Below, one piece after another: positions 11,164 to 22,740 of a stretch of 64,000 nucleotides of DNA. The position numbers and the translations under genes were made by a program. Each line of letters begins with the position of its first letter. Position 1 is the first letter of the stretch. The notes under the pieces are model-generated. The model saw only the letters and a list, made by a program, of their open reading frames with translations, was not told the origin of the DNA and searched no databases. This DNA is from Isoperla grammatica (lineage: Eukaryota > Arthropoda > Insecta > Plecoptera > Perlodidae): assembly GCA_945910005.1 (NCBI GenBank), contig OX246747.1:1817754-1881753 (forward strand), given 5' to 3'.

Positions 11164-11880
11164 TTAAGCGAGCGAAGCGAGCGTTTCCACGAGACTCTTA
11201 TGGCACTTCGTTCTGTTTTTTTTTTTTTTTTTTTTTTTTTTTAACGGAAAGTCCGATCAACTTGAAATTTGGACCATCCACAAGCCTCGATGTGGATTGA
11301 AGGTGTATAGTTTTGAGGCAAAATCGTTTGAAAAGTTACAAAGTTACACCATAGTTACTGCAAAATATTTTTCTGAAACAAAATGGTGGCAAAATGTGAG
11401 ATAGCCACATTTTTTTAAAGCTTTTTCCGGTCACGAATATGTTCATTTAATGGCTGTTTGATCAATATTGGCAAAGTTACACAAAAGTTACTCGAAAATA
11501 TTTTTCTGAAAAACAGTTACAGCAAAATGTGAGGTGGCTATCTTGTAGTACATTTTCATCCAGTCACGAATATACTAATTTAGACGCGATCGGATACGTA
11601 TTAGAGGCAAAAATTACATTTCTATTGCTGTCAATAACTGTTAGTAACGGTGGCGGACCGCGGCGAAAACATGACAAAGACAATTCTTAGCAACACACAT
11701 GGCACTGCATTCAACAATATCGGGAATTATAATAGCTATGGGAATTAGAAAAATGTTTGCAATGTGCATTCTTGAATTGTTTTTAATTGTTGTTTTTATT
11801 AGCTTTGAGATCTTTTCGCCAGAACGTTCGTAGATATGGACGCGCTCGCTTATCAACGCGTCAAACAGAGCGTTTTCCTA
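11164..11880. repeat. 715-bp tandem duplication, unit 1
   Basis: It begins near AAGCGAGCGAAGCGAGCG and ends near CGCTCGCTTATCAACGCG. Most of it recurs about 711 bases downstream (TGGCACTTCGTTCTG at 11201 and 11912). The end motifs are short inverted repeats (TAAGCGAGCG / CGCTCGCTTA), which hints at a foldback or non-autonomous transposon. It carries a poly-T run near 11216-11242. No protein is encoded. Confidence 0.8.
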
Positions 11881-11889
11881 GTAATTTTT

Positions 11890-12605
11890 TTATTAGCATA
11901 CTTGACTCATATGGCACTTCGTTCTGTTTTTTTCTTTTTTTTTTTTTATGTCTGTCGATAGCGGTTGAACGGAAAGTCCGATCATCTTGAAATGTGGACC
12001 ATCCACAAGCCTCGATGTGGATTGAAGGTGTATAGTTTTGAGGCAAAATCGTTCAAAACGTTACAAAGTTACACCATAGTTACTGCAAAATATTTTTCTG
12101 AAACAAAATGGCGGCAAAATGTGAGATAGCCATATTTTTTTAAACTTTTTTCCGGTCACGAGTAGGCTATGTTCATTTTATGGCAGTTTGATAAATATTG
12201 GCAAAGTTACACAAAAGTTACTCAAAATATTTTTCTGAAACACAGTAACAGAAAATGTGAGGTGGCTATCTTATAGTAAATTTTTTTCCGGTAACGAATA
12301 TACTAATTTAAACGCGATCGGATACGTATTCGAGGTAGAAATTACATTTCTATTGCTGTCAATAACTGTTAGTAACGGTGGCGGACAGCGGCGAAAACAA
12401 GACACCGAAAATTCTTAGCAACACGACGTCCAACAATGTCGGGAAGTATAGTTGCTATGGAAATAAAAAAAAATTTGCAATGCGCATCCTTGAATTGTTG
12501 TTAATTGTTGTTTTTATTATCTTTGAGATCTTTTCGCCAGAACGTTCGTAGATATGGACGCGCTCGCTTATCAACGCGTCAAACAGAGCGTTTTCTTAGT
12601 TATAA
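11890..12605. repeat. 715-bp tandem duplication, unit 2
   Basis: Direct copy of the preceding block, with scattered substitutions and small indels and the same right-end motif (CGCTCGCTTATCAACGCG near 12561). The poly-T run is shorter and followed by TATGTCTGTCGATAGCGG, absent from unit 1. Confidence 0.8.
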
Positions 12606-13217
12606 GTAATTTACAAAGGTGGGAAATTAATTATTAAATAAACTTAACTACATAATTGAAAAGAATATATGTTCCGTGTGGCCTCAGTCTACCCTTTAGT
12701 GATGCACGAAATCATAAGACTCTATACTTCCACTATAATACAAATAACCCTCTTGATGCTGATAATGCAACTGAAAATATTGCTTGATATAAATGTATGA
12801 TACAAGAAATGATCGATCGATTTAAGCGAAGATTATGCCCATGTTTTGCATTACCTTCTTTCTGCAGTTTGTACTTTCTATGCAAAGATGAGTTCGATCT
12901 CGAATTAAATTATTTAGTAGATATCTGAAGAAGGCTCTAGAGAAAGCCTAGCTATCAATTTTGGAAACCTTCTTCTGCCTTGGTTACAGTTGACACGCAT
13001 AACAATACAAACACGCCGACCAATACAAACCGACAGGTTGGAATAATTGGAAACAACAGAGGGAAATCTGGGCTCTGCGCTTTTCGGGTCCCCACAGCCA
13101 AAAAATGTTGGAAGCGGGCCCTGAGAATGGGGCGAATGGTATTGCGGCTGCTGTTGGAGGTATGGCGAAAGAAATGGATTTATGGATGTGTCGGGGTGAA
13201 GTGGGGAATAGTGCGCA
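12606..13217. other. non-coding intergenic stretch
   Basis: No gene recognised. A 92-codon plus-strand frame at 12980-13258 has no domain. Confidence 0.35.
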
Positions 13218-13365
13218 GTTTTGGTTTTCTTACTCGGTCTTCAAACCTTAAATCTTAGGAAGTTGAGTGATCCGACCTTTAAATGTCTTGATTTTCTTAC
13301 TCGGTCTATAAATCTTAGGAAAATGTGTGATTCGACCTTTACATGTTTTGATTTTCTTTTGGAAC
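13218..13365. repeat. 67-bp direct repeat, about two copies
   Basis: TACTCGGTCT recurs at 13231 and 13298, and the surrounding words (AAATCTTAGGAA, GTGAT..CGACCTTTA) recur with it. The copies are imperfect. Confidence 0.7.
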
Positions 13366-13479
13366 ATTTTTATTTAAAAACATGTTTTAGCAATTTTATC
13401 AGGGGTAAATACGGTGTTTTTAAAAGTAGGTGACCATATAGCCTGTGGAAATATTTTCTTGAAGGACAAGAATTATCGA

Positions 13480-16400
13480 CATGTTGCATGTTGTATGCTA
13501 ACACCGCGCCCTGATACCGAGAAAGCTGTCTTACGTACCACATGACTTGACAGTAACACCTGCTCATACATGTTGCATGTTGTACGCTTAAACCACGCCC
13601 TGATACCGAGAAAGCTGTCTTACGTACCACATGACCTGACAGTAACACCTGCACATACATGTTGCATGTTGTACGCTTAAACCACGCCCTGATACCGAGA
13701 AAGCTGTCTTACGTCCCACTTGACCTGACAGTAACACCTGCACATACATGTTGCATGTTGTTCGCTTAAACCACGCCCCGATACCGAGAAAGCTGTCTTA
13801 CGTACCACATGACCTGACAGTAACACCTACACATACATGTTGCATGTTGTATGCTTAAACCACGCCCTGATACCGAGAAAGCTGTCTTACGTACCACATG
13901 ACCTGACAGTAACACCTGCACATACATGTTGTATGTTGTACGCTTAAACCACGCCCTGATACCGAGAAAGCTGTCTTACGTACCACATGACCTGACAGTA
14001 ACACCTGCACATACATGTTGTATGTTGTACGCTTAAACCACGCCCTTATACCGAGAAAGCTGTCTTACGTACCACATGACCTGACAGTACCACCTGCACA
14101 TACATGTTGCATGTTGTTCGCTTAAACCACGCCCAGATACCGAGAAAGCTGTCTTACGTACCACATGACTTGACAGATCCACCTGCACATACATGTTGCA
14201 TGTTGTACGCTTAAACCACGCCCTGATACCGAGAAAGCTGTCTTACGTACCACATGACCTGACAGTACCACCTGCACATACATGTTGCATGTTGTATGCT
14301 TAAACCACGCCCTGATACCGAGAAAGCTGTCTTACGTACCACATGACCTGACAGTACCACCTGCACATACATGTTGCATGTTGTATGCTTAAACCACGCC
14401 CTGATACCGAGAAAGCTGTCTTACGTACCACATGACCTGACAGTAACACCTGCACATACATGTTGCATGTTGTATGCTTAAACCACGCCCTGATACCGAG
14501 AAAGCTGTCTTACGTACCACATGACCTGACAGTACCACCTGCACATACATGTTGCATGTTGTATGCTTAAACCACGCCCTGATACCGAGAAAGCTGTCTT
14601 ACGTACCACATGACCTGACAGTAACACCTGCACATACATGTTGTATGTTGTACGCTTAAACCACGCCCTGATACCGAGAAAGCTGTCTTACGTACCACAT
14701 GACTTGACAGTAACACCTGCACATACATGTTGCATGTTGTACGCTTAAACCGCGCCCTGATACCGAGAAAGCTGTCTTACGTACCACATGACCTGACAGT
14801 AACACCTGCACATACATGTTGCATGTTGTTCGCTTAAACCGCGCCCTGATACCGAGAAAGCTGTCTTACGTACCACATGACCTGACAGTAACACCTGCAC
14901 ATACATGTTGCATGTTGTACGCTTAAACCGCGCCCTGATACCGAGAAAGCTGTCTTACGTACCACATGACCTGACAGTAACACCTGCACATACATGTTGC
15001 ATGTTGTATGCTTAAACCACGCCCTGATACCGAGAAAGCTGTCTTACGTACCACATGACCTGACAGTAACACCTGCACATACATGTTGCATGTTGTACGC
15101 TTAAACCGCGCCCTGATACCGAGAAAGCTGTCTTACGTACCACATGACTTGACAGTAACACCTGCACATACATGTTGCATGTTGTTCGCTTAAACCACGC
15201 CCTGATACCGAGAAAGCTGTCTTACGTACCACATGACCTGACAGTAACACCTGCACATACATGTTGCATGTTGTACGCTTAAACCACGCCCTGATACCGA
15301 GAAAGCTGTCTTACGTACCACATGACCTGACAGTAACACCTGCACATACATGTTGCATGTTGTTCGCTTAAACCACGCCCTGATACCGAGAAAGCTGTCT
15401 TACGTACCACATGACCTGACAGTAACACCTGCACATACATGTTGCATGTTGTACGCTTAAACCGCGCCCTGATACCGAGAAAGCTGTCTTACGTACCACA
15501 TGACCTGACAGTAACACCTGCACATACATGTTGCATGTTGTATGCTTAAACCACGCCCTGATACCGAGAAAGCTGTCTTACGTACCACATGACCTGACAG
15601 TAACACCTACACATACATGTTGCATGTTGTACGCTTAAACCACGCCCTGATACCGAGAAAGCTGTCTTACGTACCACATGACCTGACAGTAACACCTGCA
15701 CATACATGTTGCATGTTGTACGCTTAAACCGCGCCCTGATACCGAGAAAGCTGTCTTACTTACCACATGACCTGATAGTAACACCTGCACATACATGTTG
15801 CATGTTGTACGCTTAAACCACGCCCTGATACCGAGAAAGCTGTCTTACGTACCACATGACCTGACAGTAACACCTGCACATACATGTTGCATGTTGTACG
15901 CTTAAACCACGCCCTGATACCGAGAAAGCTGTCTTACGTACCACATGACTTGACAGTAACACCTGCACATACATGTTGCATGTTGTACGCTTAAACCACG
16001 CCCTGATACCGAGAAAGCTGTCTTACGTACCACATGACTTGACAGTAACACCTGCACATACATGTTGCATGTTGTACGCTTAAACCACGCCCTGATACCG
16101 AGAAAGCTGTCTTACGTACCACATGACCTGACAGTAACACCTGCACATACATGTTGCATGTTGTATGCTTAAACCGCGCCCTGATACCGAGAAAGCTGTC
16201 TTACGTACCACATGACCTGACAGTAACACCTGCACATACATGTTGCATGTTGTACGCTTAAACCACGCCCTGATACCGAGAAAGCTGTCTTACGTACCAC
16301 ATGACCTGACAGTAACACCTGCACATACATGTTGCATGTTGTATGCTTAAACCGCGCCCTGATACCGAGAAAGCTGTCTTACGTACCACATTACCTGACA

Positions 16401-18012
16401 GTAACACCTGCACATACATGTTGCATGTTGTACGCTTAAACCGCGCCCTGATACCGAGAAAGTTGTCTTACGTACCACATGACCTGACAGTAACACCTGC
16501 ACATACATGTTGCATGTTGTACGCTTAAACCACGCCCTGATACCGAGAAAGCTGTCTTACGTACCACATGACCTGACAGTAACACCTGCACATACATGTT
16601 GCATGTTGTACGCTTAAACCGCGCCCTGATACCGAGAAAGCTGTCTTACGTACCACATGACCTGACAGTAACACCTGCACATACACGTTGCATGTTGTAC
16701 GCTTAAACCGCGCCCTGATACCGAGAAAGCTGTCTTACGTACCACATGACTTGACAGTAACACCTGCACATACATGTTGCATGTTGTACGCTTAAACCAC
16801 GCCCTGATACCGAGAAAGCTGTCTTACGTACCACATGACCTGACAGTAACACCTGCACATACATGTTGCATGTTGTACGCTTAAACCGCGCCCTGATACC
16901 GAGAAAGCTGTCTTACGTACCACATGACCTGACAGTAACACCTGCACATACACGTTGCATGTTGTACGCTTAAACCGCGCCCTGATACCGAGAAAGCTGT
17001 CTTACGTACCACATGACCTGACAGTAACACCTACACATACATGTTGCATGTTGTACGCTTAAACCGCGCCCTGATACCGAGAAAGCTGTCTTACGTACCA
17101 CATGACTTGACAGTAACACCTGCACATACATGTTGCATGTTGTACGCTTAAACCACGCCCTGATACCGAGAAAGCTGTCTTACGTACCACATGACCTGAC
17201 AGTAACACCTGCACATACATGTTGCATGTTGTATGCTTAAACCGCGCCCTGATACCGAGAAAGCTGTCTTACGTACCACATGACCTGACAGTAACACCTG
17301 CACATACATGTTGCATGTTGTATGCTTAAACCGCGCCCTGATACCGAGAAAGCTGTCTTACGTACCACATGACTTGACAGTAACACCTGCACATACATGT
17401 TGCATGTTGTACGCTTAAACCGCGCCCTGATACCGAGAAAGCTGTCTTACGTACCACATGACTTGACAGTAACACCTGCACATACATGTTGCATGTTGTA
17501 CGCTTAAACCACGCCCTGATACCGAGAAAGCTGTCTTACGTACCACATGACCTGACAGTAACACCTGCACATACATGTTGCATGTTGTATGCTTAAACCG
17601 CGCCCTGATACCGAGAAAGCTGTCTTACGTACCACATGACCTGACAGTAACACCTGCACATACATGTTGCATGTTGTATGCTTAAACCGCGCCCTGATAC
17701 CGAGAAAGCTGTCTTACGTACCACATGACCTGACAGTAACACCTGCACATACATGTTGCATGTTGTACGCTTAAACCACGCCCTGATACCGAGAAAGCTG
17801 TCTTACGTACCACATGACCTGACAGTAACACCTGCACATACATGTTACATGTTGTACGCTTAAACCGCGCCCTGATACCGAGAAAGCTGTCTTACGTACC
17901 ACATGACCTGACAGTAACACCTGCACATACATGTTGCATGTTGTACGCTTAAACCACGCCCTGATACCGAGAAAGCGGTCTTACGTACCACATGAACTGA
18001 CAGTAACACTGA
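13480..18012. repeat. 89-bp satellite array, about 51 copies
   Basis: TGTTGCATGTTGT recurs every 89 bases (13571, 13660, 13749 and onward), from just after 13480 to about 18010. The unit includes CGCTTAAACCACGCCCTGAT and CCACATGACCTGACAGTAAC. Copies differ by recurrent point variants (CACGCCC/CGCGCCC, GTACGC/GTATGC/GTTCGC, GACCTGACA/GACTTGACA) that recur in many combinations, as expected from repeated block duplication. Short open frames inside are by-products. Degenerate edge copies lie at both ends. Confidence 0.95.
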
Positions 18013-19077
18013 AACACCTCCTCATACAGAACACAAACCGACAATCCATGTTGCTATTTTATTTACTATTCCTGCATATTGTTCAGAACATATTCGAACG
18101 TCACGCCTTCCAATGTAAGCGGTGTTGTGTGCATGCATAGCATGATATGATTTATTGATCATATATCAATCGATTCCTTTCAATGTTTGACCCGAAGTAG
18201 GGTAGGTTCGAATCCTTGCGCAAGACATTTTACAAGCTTGGCTTAATATGATAGTACATGTTAATCCTAGTGTTAAAAAATCGTCACAATTAAAATATTT
18301 GTAAGTTTTAAAATTTATTGTGTTGGTATTATGAAAACAAAATCCGTTTAGAGGTATCTAACTTGTTAAAGGTCGGTTTTCACTCTTATTTTAGATACAG
18401 TCAAGTGAAAAACTCAAAAATCACCAATGAGTCATAAGTGCAAGAAACTCAGTTATGTGTAAAATAAAATTGATATAGGTTGCTTCAATGCAAGAAAAAA
18501 ATGTCAAAAATTTAAATATTCTACTAGATTCACCTCACTAGCTCTGCTACATATTTCTTCTGAAGCGTTTTACAGCTGTGTCGGTTCTGAGCTCGCTAGC
18601 GCCTTCCCGATAGACAGAGCACTCATGGTGTTATACGAGACCAGCCACAACACTCGGCGACTGCGGATAGTACCGCTCAAAACAAATTGCAACTTTACAC
18701 ATCAAGTCACAAAAAAATTAATTGCAGTGCATTTTTATGAAGTACATGTTCGTACTAAGAAGCATGTTATCGGTAAGGAAATGATGCACATTAAACCTCC
18801 TGATCGATTTTTGATCAGTGCCCTATTTTAGCAGGGGTTTTACTATCTCGAGGCAACATTTTTTTATATGGTTTACCATGAGAAAAGTTGCTCGGTGCTA
18901 CTTGGTAGCAACAAGCCAAAAAATTGCGTTTTCATTAATTTTTTAACTGCGTGCTTTTAAAGTAAGGTATCTTTTAGTCATGTTTTCTATATTTGAAGGT
19001 GGACACATACAAATGGTAATTTTTAAGTTTTCACCTGATTATCCCTTTAACAAAATCAAATCATGCCAAAAGCATTA
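18013..19077. other. non-coding intergenic stretch
   Basis: AT-rich, with no recognised gene. A second B-box-like word (GGTTCGAATCC, near 18207) may mark a decayed SINE. The 68-codon frame at 18625-18831 has no domain. Confidence 0.4.
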
Positions 19078-19252
19078 CGGCGTTTACACACTTTCCTAGG
19101 ATTTAAGATTTAAGGAAACCATAGCAACGTTAGCTCTTATACCTAACATTCTTAGCCCAGCCAATGAGAGGCGACGTTTTATAAATCCGGCCAATACTAC
19201 GTACAACAGTTTGGGAAATAAAATCTTAAATCTGAAATAAATGTGTACGCCG
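19078..19252. mobile_element. MITE-like element with terminal inverted repeats
   Basis: The left end (CGGCGTTTACACAC, then GGATTTAAGATTT) is mirrored at the right end (AAATCTTAAATCTG, then ATGTGTACGCCG). The arms are about 33 bases, imperfect, and enclose about 110 bases with no coding capacity. I could not identify a target-site duplication or family. Confidence 0.55.
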
Positions 19253-19417
19253 AGCTTGACTATCTTGAAGCGATCTCAAGGCACTTGTTGGGTCCACCCA
19301 GACGGCGGAACTACGATTTGTTAAAATCGCATTAAAATGTGTTTAAATTGTCCCAAATGTAAATCAAAGTATGTCGTCCCGTAGAGGATTCAGTTTTTTT
19401 AACTGAATAGGATAGAC

Positions 19418-19418
19418 A

Positions 19419-19454
<36 letters not shown>
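19418..19454. repeat. AAAT microsatellite
   Basis: About nine uninterrupted copies of the tetranucleotide AAAT. Confidence 0.9.
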
Positions 19455-19455
<1 letters not shown>

Positions 19456-19683
19456 GGTTCCAACCAATAGTTCCGTTTTTTAGATGTTCTTAAATACCTT
19501 TTGTAATTTGTTGATGCTAGACACCTTTCACACCTAATTAAGAACATCTGCAAAGCGGAAATACTCATTACTAATGGCACCTCAAGCATGCGTCTACTAT
19601 AACTATAAATAATATACAGTATTTATTGGCACAAAATACCATTTATAAGAAAGAGCATTACGTTCTTTACAGGATGAAATCTT

Positions 19684-19800
19684 TTGATTAACATTTGGGA
19701 CGATTTTAAAGCAATTTTGAACAGACCGACATCAGGTGTTCCGCAAGGTGGGTTTTCCGCAAGGTTGGTGTTCCGCAAGGTGGGTGAACACATACTATCT
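19684..19800 (+). pseudogene. possible reverse-transcriptase fossil with repeated motif
   Basis: One frame reads ...RPTSGVPQGG, matching the SGVPQG motif of non-LTR reverse transcriptases. After that motif the coding sense is lost, and the word TTCCGCAAGG is repeated three times (from 19740) in a local slippage duplication. Only about ten residues support the assignment, so chance similarity is possible. Confidence 0.3.
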
Positions 19801-19979
19801 AAATGTATAATGTTTCGAGCTACCAACAGGTGTTTAGTCCAACAAGTTACTGTTGTCCCAAGAAAGCCAAGCCACTGCTTATAACAAGTAACAAGCAAGA
19901 GAGTGGGACCTCAATGGGTAAACCAACCCAAGCCGGAGAGCGGATAGTAGCGGGCTAGTCCGCCACGTCCTACCCCGAC

Positions 19980-20051
19980 GTTTCAGGAACCTTGTGGCCC
20001 CTATCCTCAGGGCGTCCACCTCCAAGATAGGGACCAAAAAGTTCCTGAAAC
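19980..20051. repeat. 26-bp imperfect hairpin
   Basis: GTTTCAGGAAC (19980-19990) pairs exactly with GTTCCTGAAAC (20041-20051). The stem extends inward to about 26 base pairs with a few mismatches, around a 20-base loop. Role unknown. Confidence 0.75.
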
Positions 20052-20289
20052 ATAAATGTCATATGTCATCAAATGTTATCGGACATAAATGTCAAGTATT
20101 TCCATGTGCTTACCTTATTAAACGCTACTTAGAACTAATTAAATATATCATTGTTCATTTTATTTTTCCAAAACATACTGTGGATGCTATGTACGGTCGT
20201 AGCCGATTTGTACTCGTCCCAGCATTCGCTCTTCGTATGCTGGAAAACACGAAAACCACCATCAGGATGGAGAATTTCTTGAAGCATTA
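20052..20289. other. spacer before foldback copy A
   Basis: AT-rich, with no gene recognised. A 120-codon frame (19994-20356) crosses the hairpin and runs into the foldback element, and has no domain. Confidence 0.35.
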
Positions 20290-21080
20290 TTTCAAACATT
20301 TTATTACAACGCTTATTTTAGCTTCATGTGTTTATCTGTTGGACGGAATCTTATAATCGATATTTCACCCACTTTTATGTCCAATCGAGCTGAAATTTTT
20401 CGCACATACTTATTCTTGATGTCAATAGATAAATCAATTAACAGATAACTAATGTATCAATTAATTCATTATAATTAATTAATAAATGTTTTATATGCGA
20501 ATCGATATTTGATCCACTTCTCAATGTCCGATTGAGCTGAAATTTTCCACACAGACGTATATTCTTGATGATAATACATGAAAAAGCTAAGATATGAGCT
20601 AATATAATCTGGATCGCGCATGGACGTAAGTGTCCGAAATTCAAGTCTGCGAGCACGCTAGGTTGCGAGTGAAGCCAACAAATACAAGTACACAAGTATG
20701 CAATCTTCTCAATTCGGACACGTCCAGTGAGCACATTCGAGTACAACATTCGTTAAGACTAAAAAGTATAAAATAATATTACATGAAAAATTACTTTTTT
20801 AAAACAACGCTTATATTTAAATGTACTAAAAAGTAAAAAAAAAATTCGCGCAACAAATATTTGCCTTACTCGGAAAATAAAAGTGTTGGCCGCTTTCCCT
20901 CCATGAAAAACAACATTCTGTAATCTATGTCAATACCGTAAGCGCCCTGCAACGCTTTTATTTTCCGAGTAAGGCAAATATTTGTTTGGCAAAAATTTAT
21001 TATTTACTTACATTTTTAGTCCATTTAAATATAAGCGTTGTTTTAAAAAAGTAATTTTTTCGTGTAATATTTTCGTACTA
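20290..21080 (-). mobile_element. foldback element family, copy A
   Basis: The core is two inverted arms (about 20771-20900 and 20938-21071). They share AACGCTTATATTTAAATG, TACTCGGAAAATAAAAG and their reverse complements around a short centre. A left extension (20290-20770) contains two spaced AATCGATATTT/GAGCTGAAATTTT modules. The whole arrangement recurs in reverse orientation at 56900-58065, including the outer word GGACACGTCCAGTGAGCA and the end word TTAGCTTCATGTGTTT. There is no transposase, so it looks non-autonomous. Strand is assigned only relative to copy B. Confidence 0.75.
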
Positions 21081-21278
21081 TCCTTCACGTGTTCAAAATT
21101 ATTGCTGTTTGCATCATGCTTCGGTTGGAGACCAATTAGTTTAATACTGTTATGGAGCTTTCGCGGAACAATACCATTTGCTGATATAATTAACGGTACA
21201 ACAGTAACATTATTCTGCTTCCACAACTTTTTTATTTCAATAGATAACTATTTATATCTGTTGATCTTTTCTCGCCCA

Positions 21279-21395
<117 letters not shown>

Positions 21396-21403
21396 AATAA
21401 AGG

Positions 21404-22400
21404 GCATGTTGTTGAGAGCATGTGTGTCTACAGCATGTGTGTCTACAGCATGTGTGTCTACAGCATGTGTGTCTACAGCATGTGTGTCTACAGCATGTGT
21501 GTTGAGCATGTGTGTTGAGCATGTGTGTCTACAGCATGTGTGTCTACAGCATGTGTGTCTACAGCATGTGTGTCTACAGCATGTGTGTCTACAGCATGTG
21601 TGTCTACAGCATGTGTGTCTACAGCATGTGTGTCTACAGCATGTGTGTCTACAGCATGTGTGTCTACAGCGTGTGTGTCTACAGCATGTGTGTCTACAGC
21701 ATGTGTGTCTACAGCATGTGTGTCTACAGCATGTGTGTCTACAGCATGTGTGTCTACAGCATGTGTGTCTACAGCATGTGTGTCTAGAGCATGTGTGTCT
21801 ACAGCATGTGTGTCTACAGCATGTGTGTCTACAGCATGTGTGTCTACAGCATGTGTGTCTACAGCATGTGTGTCTACAGCATGTGTGTCTACAGCATGTG
21901 TGTCTACAGCATGTGTGTCTACAGCATGTGTGTCTACAGCATGTGTGTCTACAGCATGTGTGTCTACAGCATGTGTGTCTACAGCATGTGTGTCTAGAGC
22001 ATGTGTGTCTACAGCATGTGTGTCTACAGCATGTGCGTCTAGAGCATGTGTGTCTACAGCATGTGTGTCTACAGCATGTGTGTCTACAGCATGTGTGTCT
22101 ACAGCGTGTGTGTCTACAGCATGTGTGTCTACAGCATGTGTGTCTACAGCATGTGTGTCTACAGCATGTGTGTCTACAGCGTGTGTGTCTACAGCATGTG
22201 TGTCTACAGCATGTGTGTCTACAGCATGTGTGTCTACAGCATGTGTGTCTACAGCATGTGTGTCTACAGCATGTGTGTCTACAGCATGTGTGTCTACAGC
22301 ATGTGTGTCTACAGCATGTGTGTCTACAGCATGTGTGTCTACAGCGTGTGTGTCTACAGCATGTGCGTCTAGAGCATGTGTGTCTAGAGCATGTGTGTTG
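21404..22400. repeat. 15-bp minisatellite, about 65 copies
   Basis: The unit CATGTGTGTCTACAG is repeated with very few variants (CGTGTGTG, CATGTGCG, TCTAGAG), plus two shortened units near 21500-21525 (GTTGAG in place of GTCTACAG). Since 15 is divisible by three, all frames stay open, giving long spurious proteins of repeating Cys/His or Ser/Thr/Ala pentapeptides on both strands. Confidence 0.97.
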
Positions 22401-22740
22401 CGCTACGTCACTGACTGCAAGAGCTGCTATCATGCGTCGGACTGTATCGATCAAGCCGAGCTAAGACAAGACATTGGTAGGCAGGCCTCACTGGTGAAGG
22501 AACCACCCGACGACCAACAACCACTTATTGAACAAGGTAGGCACATTTCGTGTTTTATTATTATTTTATCGCATGTATTACAAGCATACAGTCTCGGTCA
22601 AACCAGCCGTTAACATGATACGGACGAAATGCCAAGTATTTCCTTGTGTCTACTTTATTTAACTTCACTAATCACATGTAACTAGTATAACAGTCATCAA
22701 TCTCGGTCAAAGCCACAAACCATTTATTGGAACCATTTAG
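22401..22740 (+). other. unique spacer with a donor-like site, possible exon remnant
   Basis: After the minisatellite, one frame stays open for about 45 codons (including DCKSCYHASDCIDQAEL) to a donor-like sequence (GAACAAG/GTAGGC, about 22535). No acceptor or family is identifiable. The word CAAGTATTTCC near 22633 also occurs near 20094, so parts are dispersed repeats. Confidence 0.2.
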
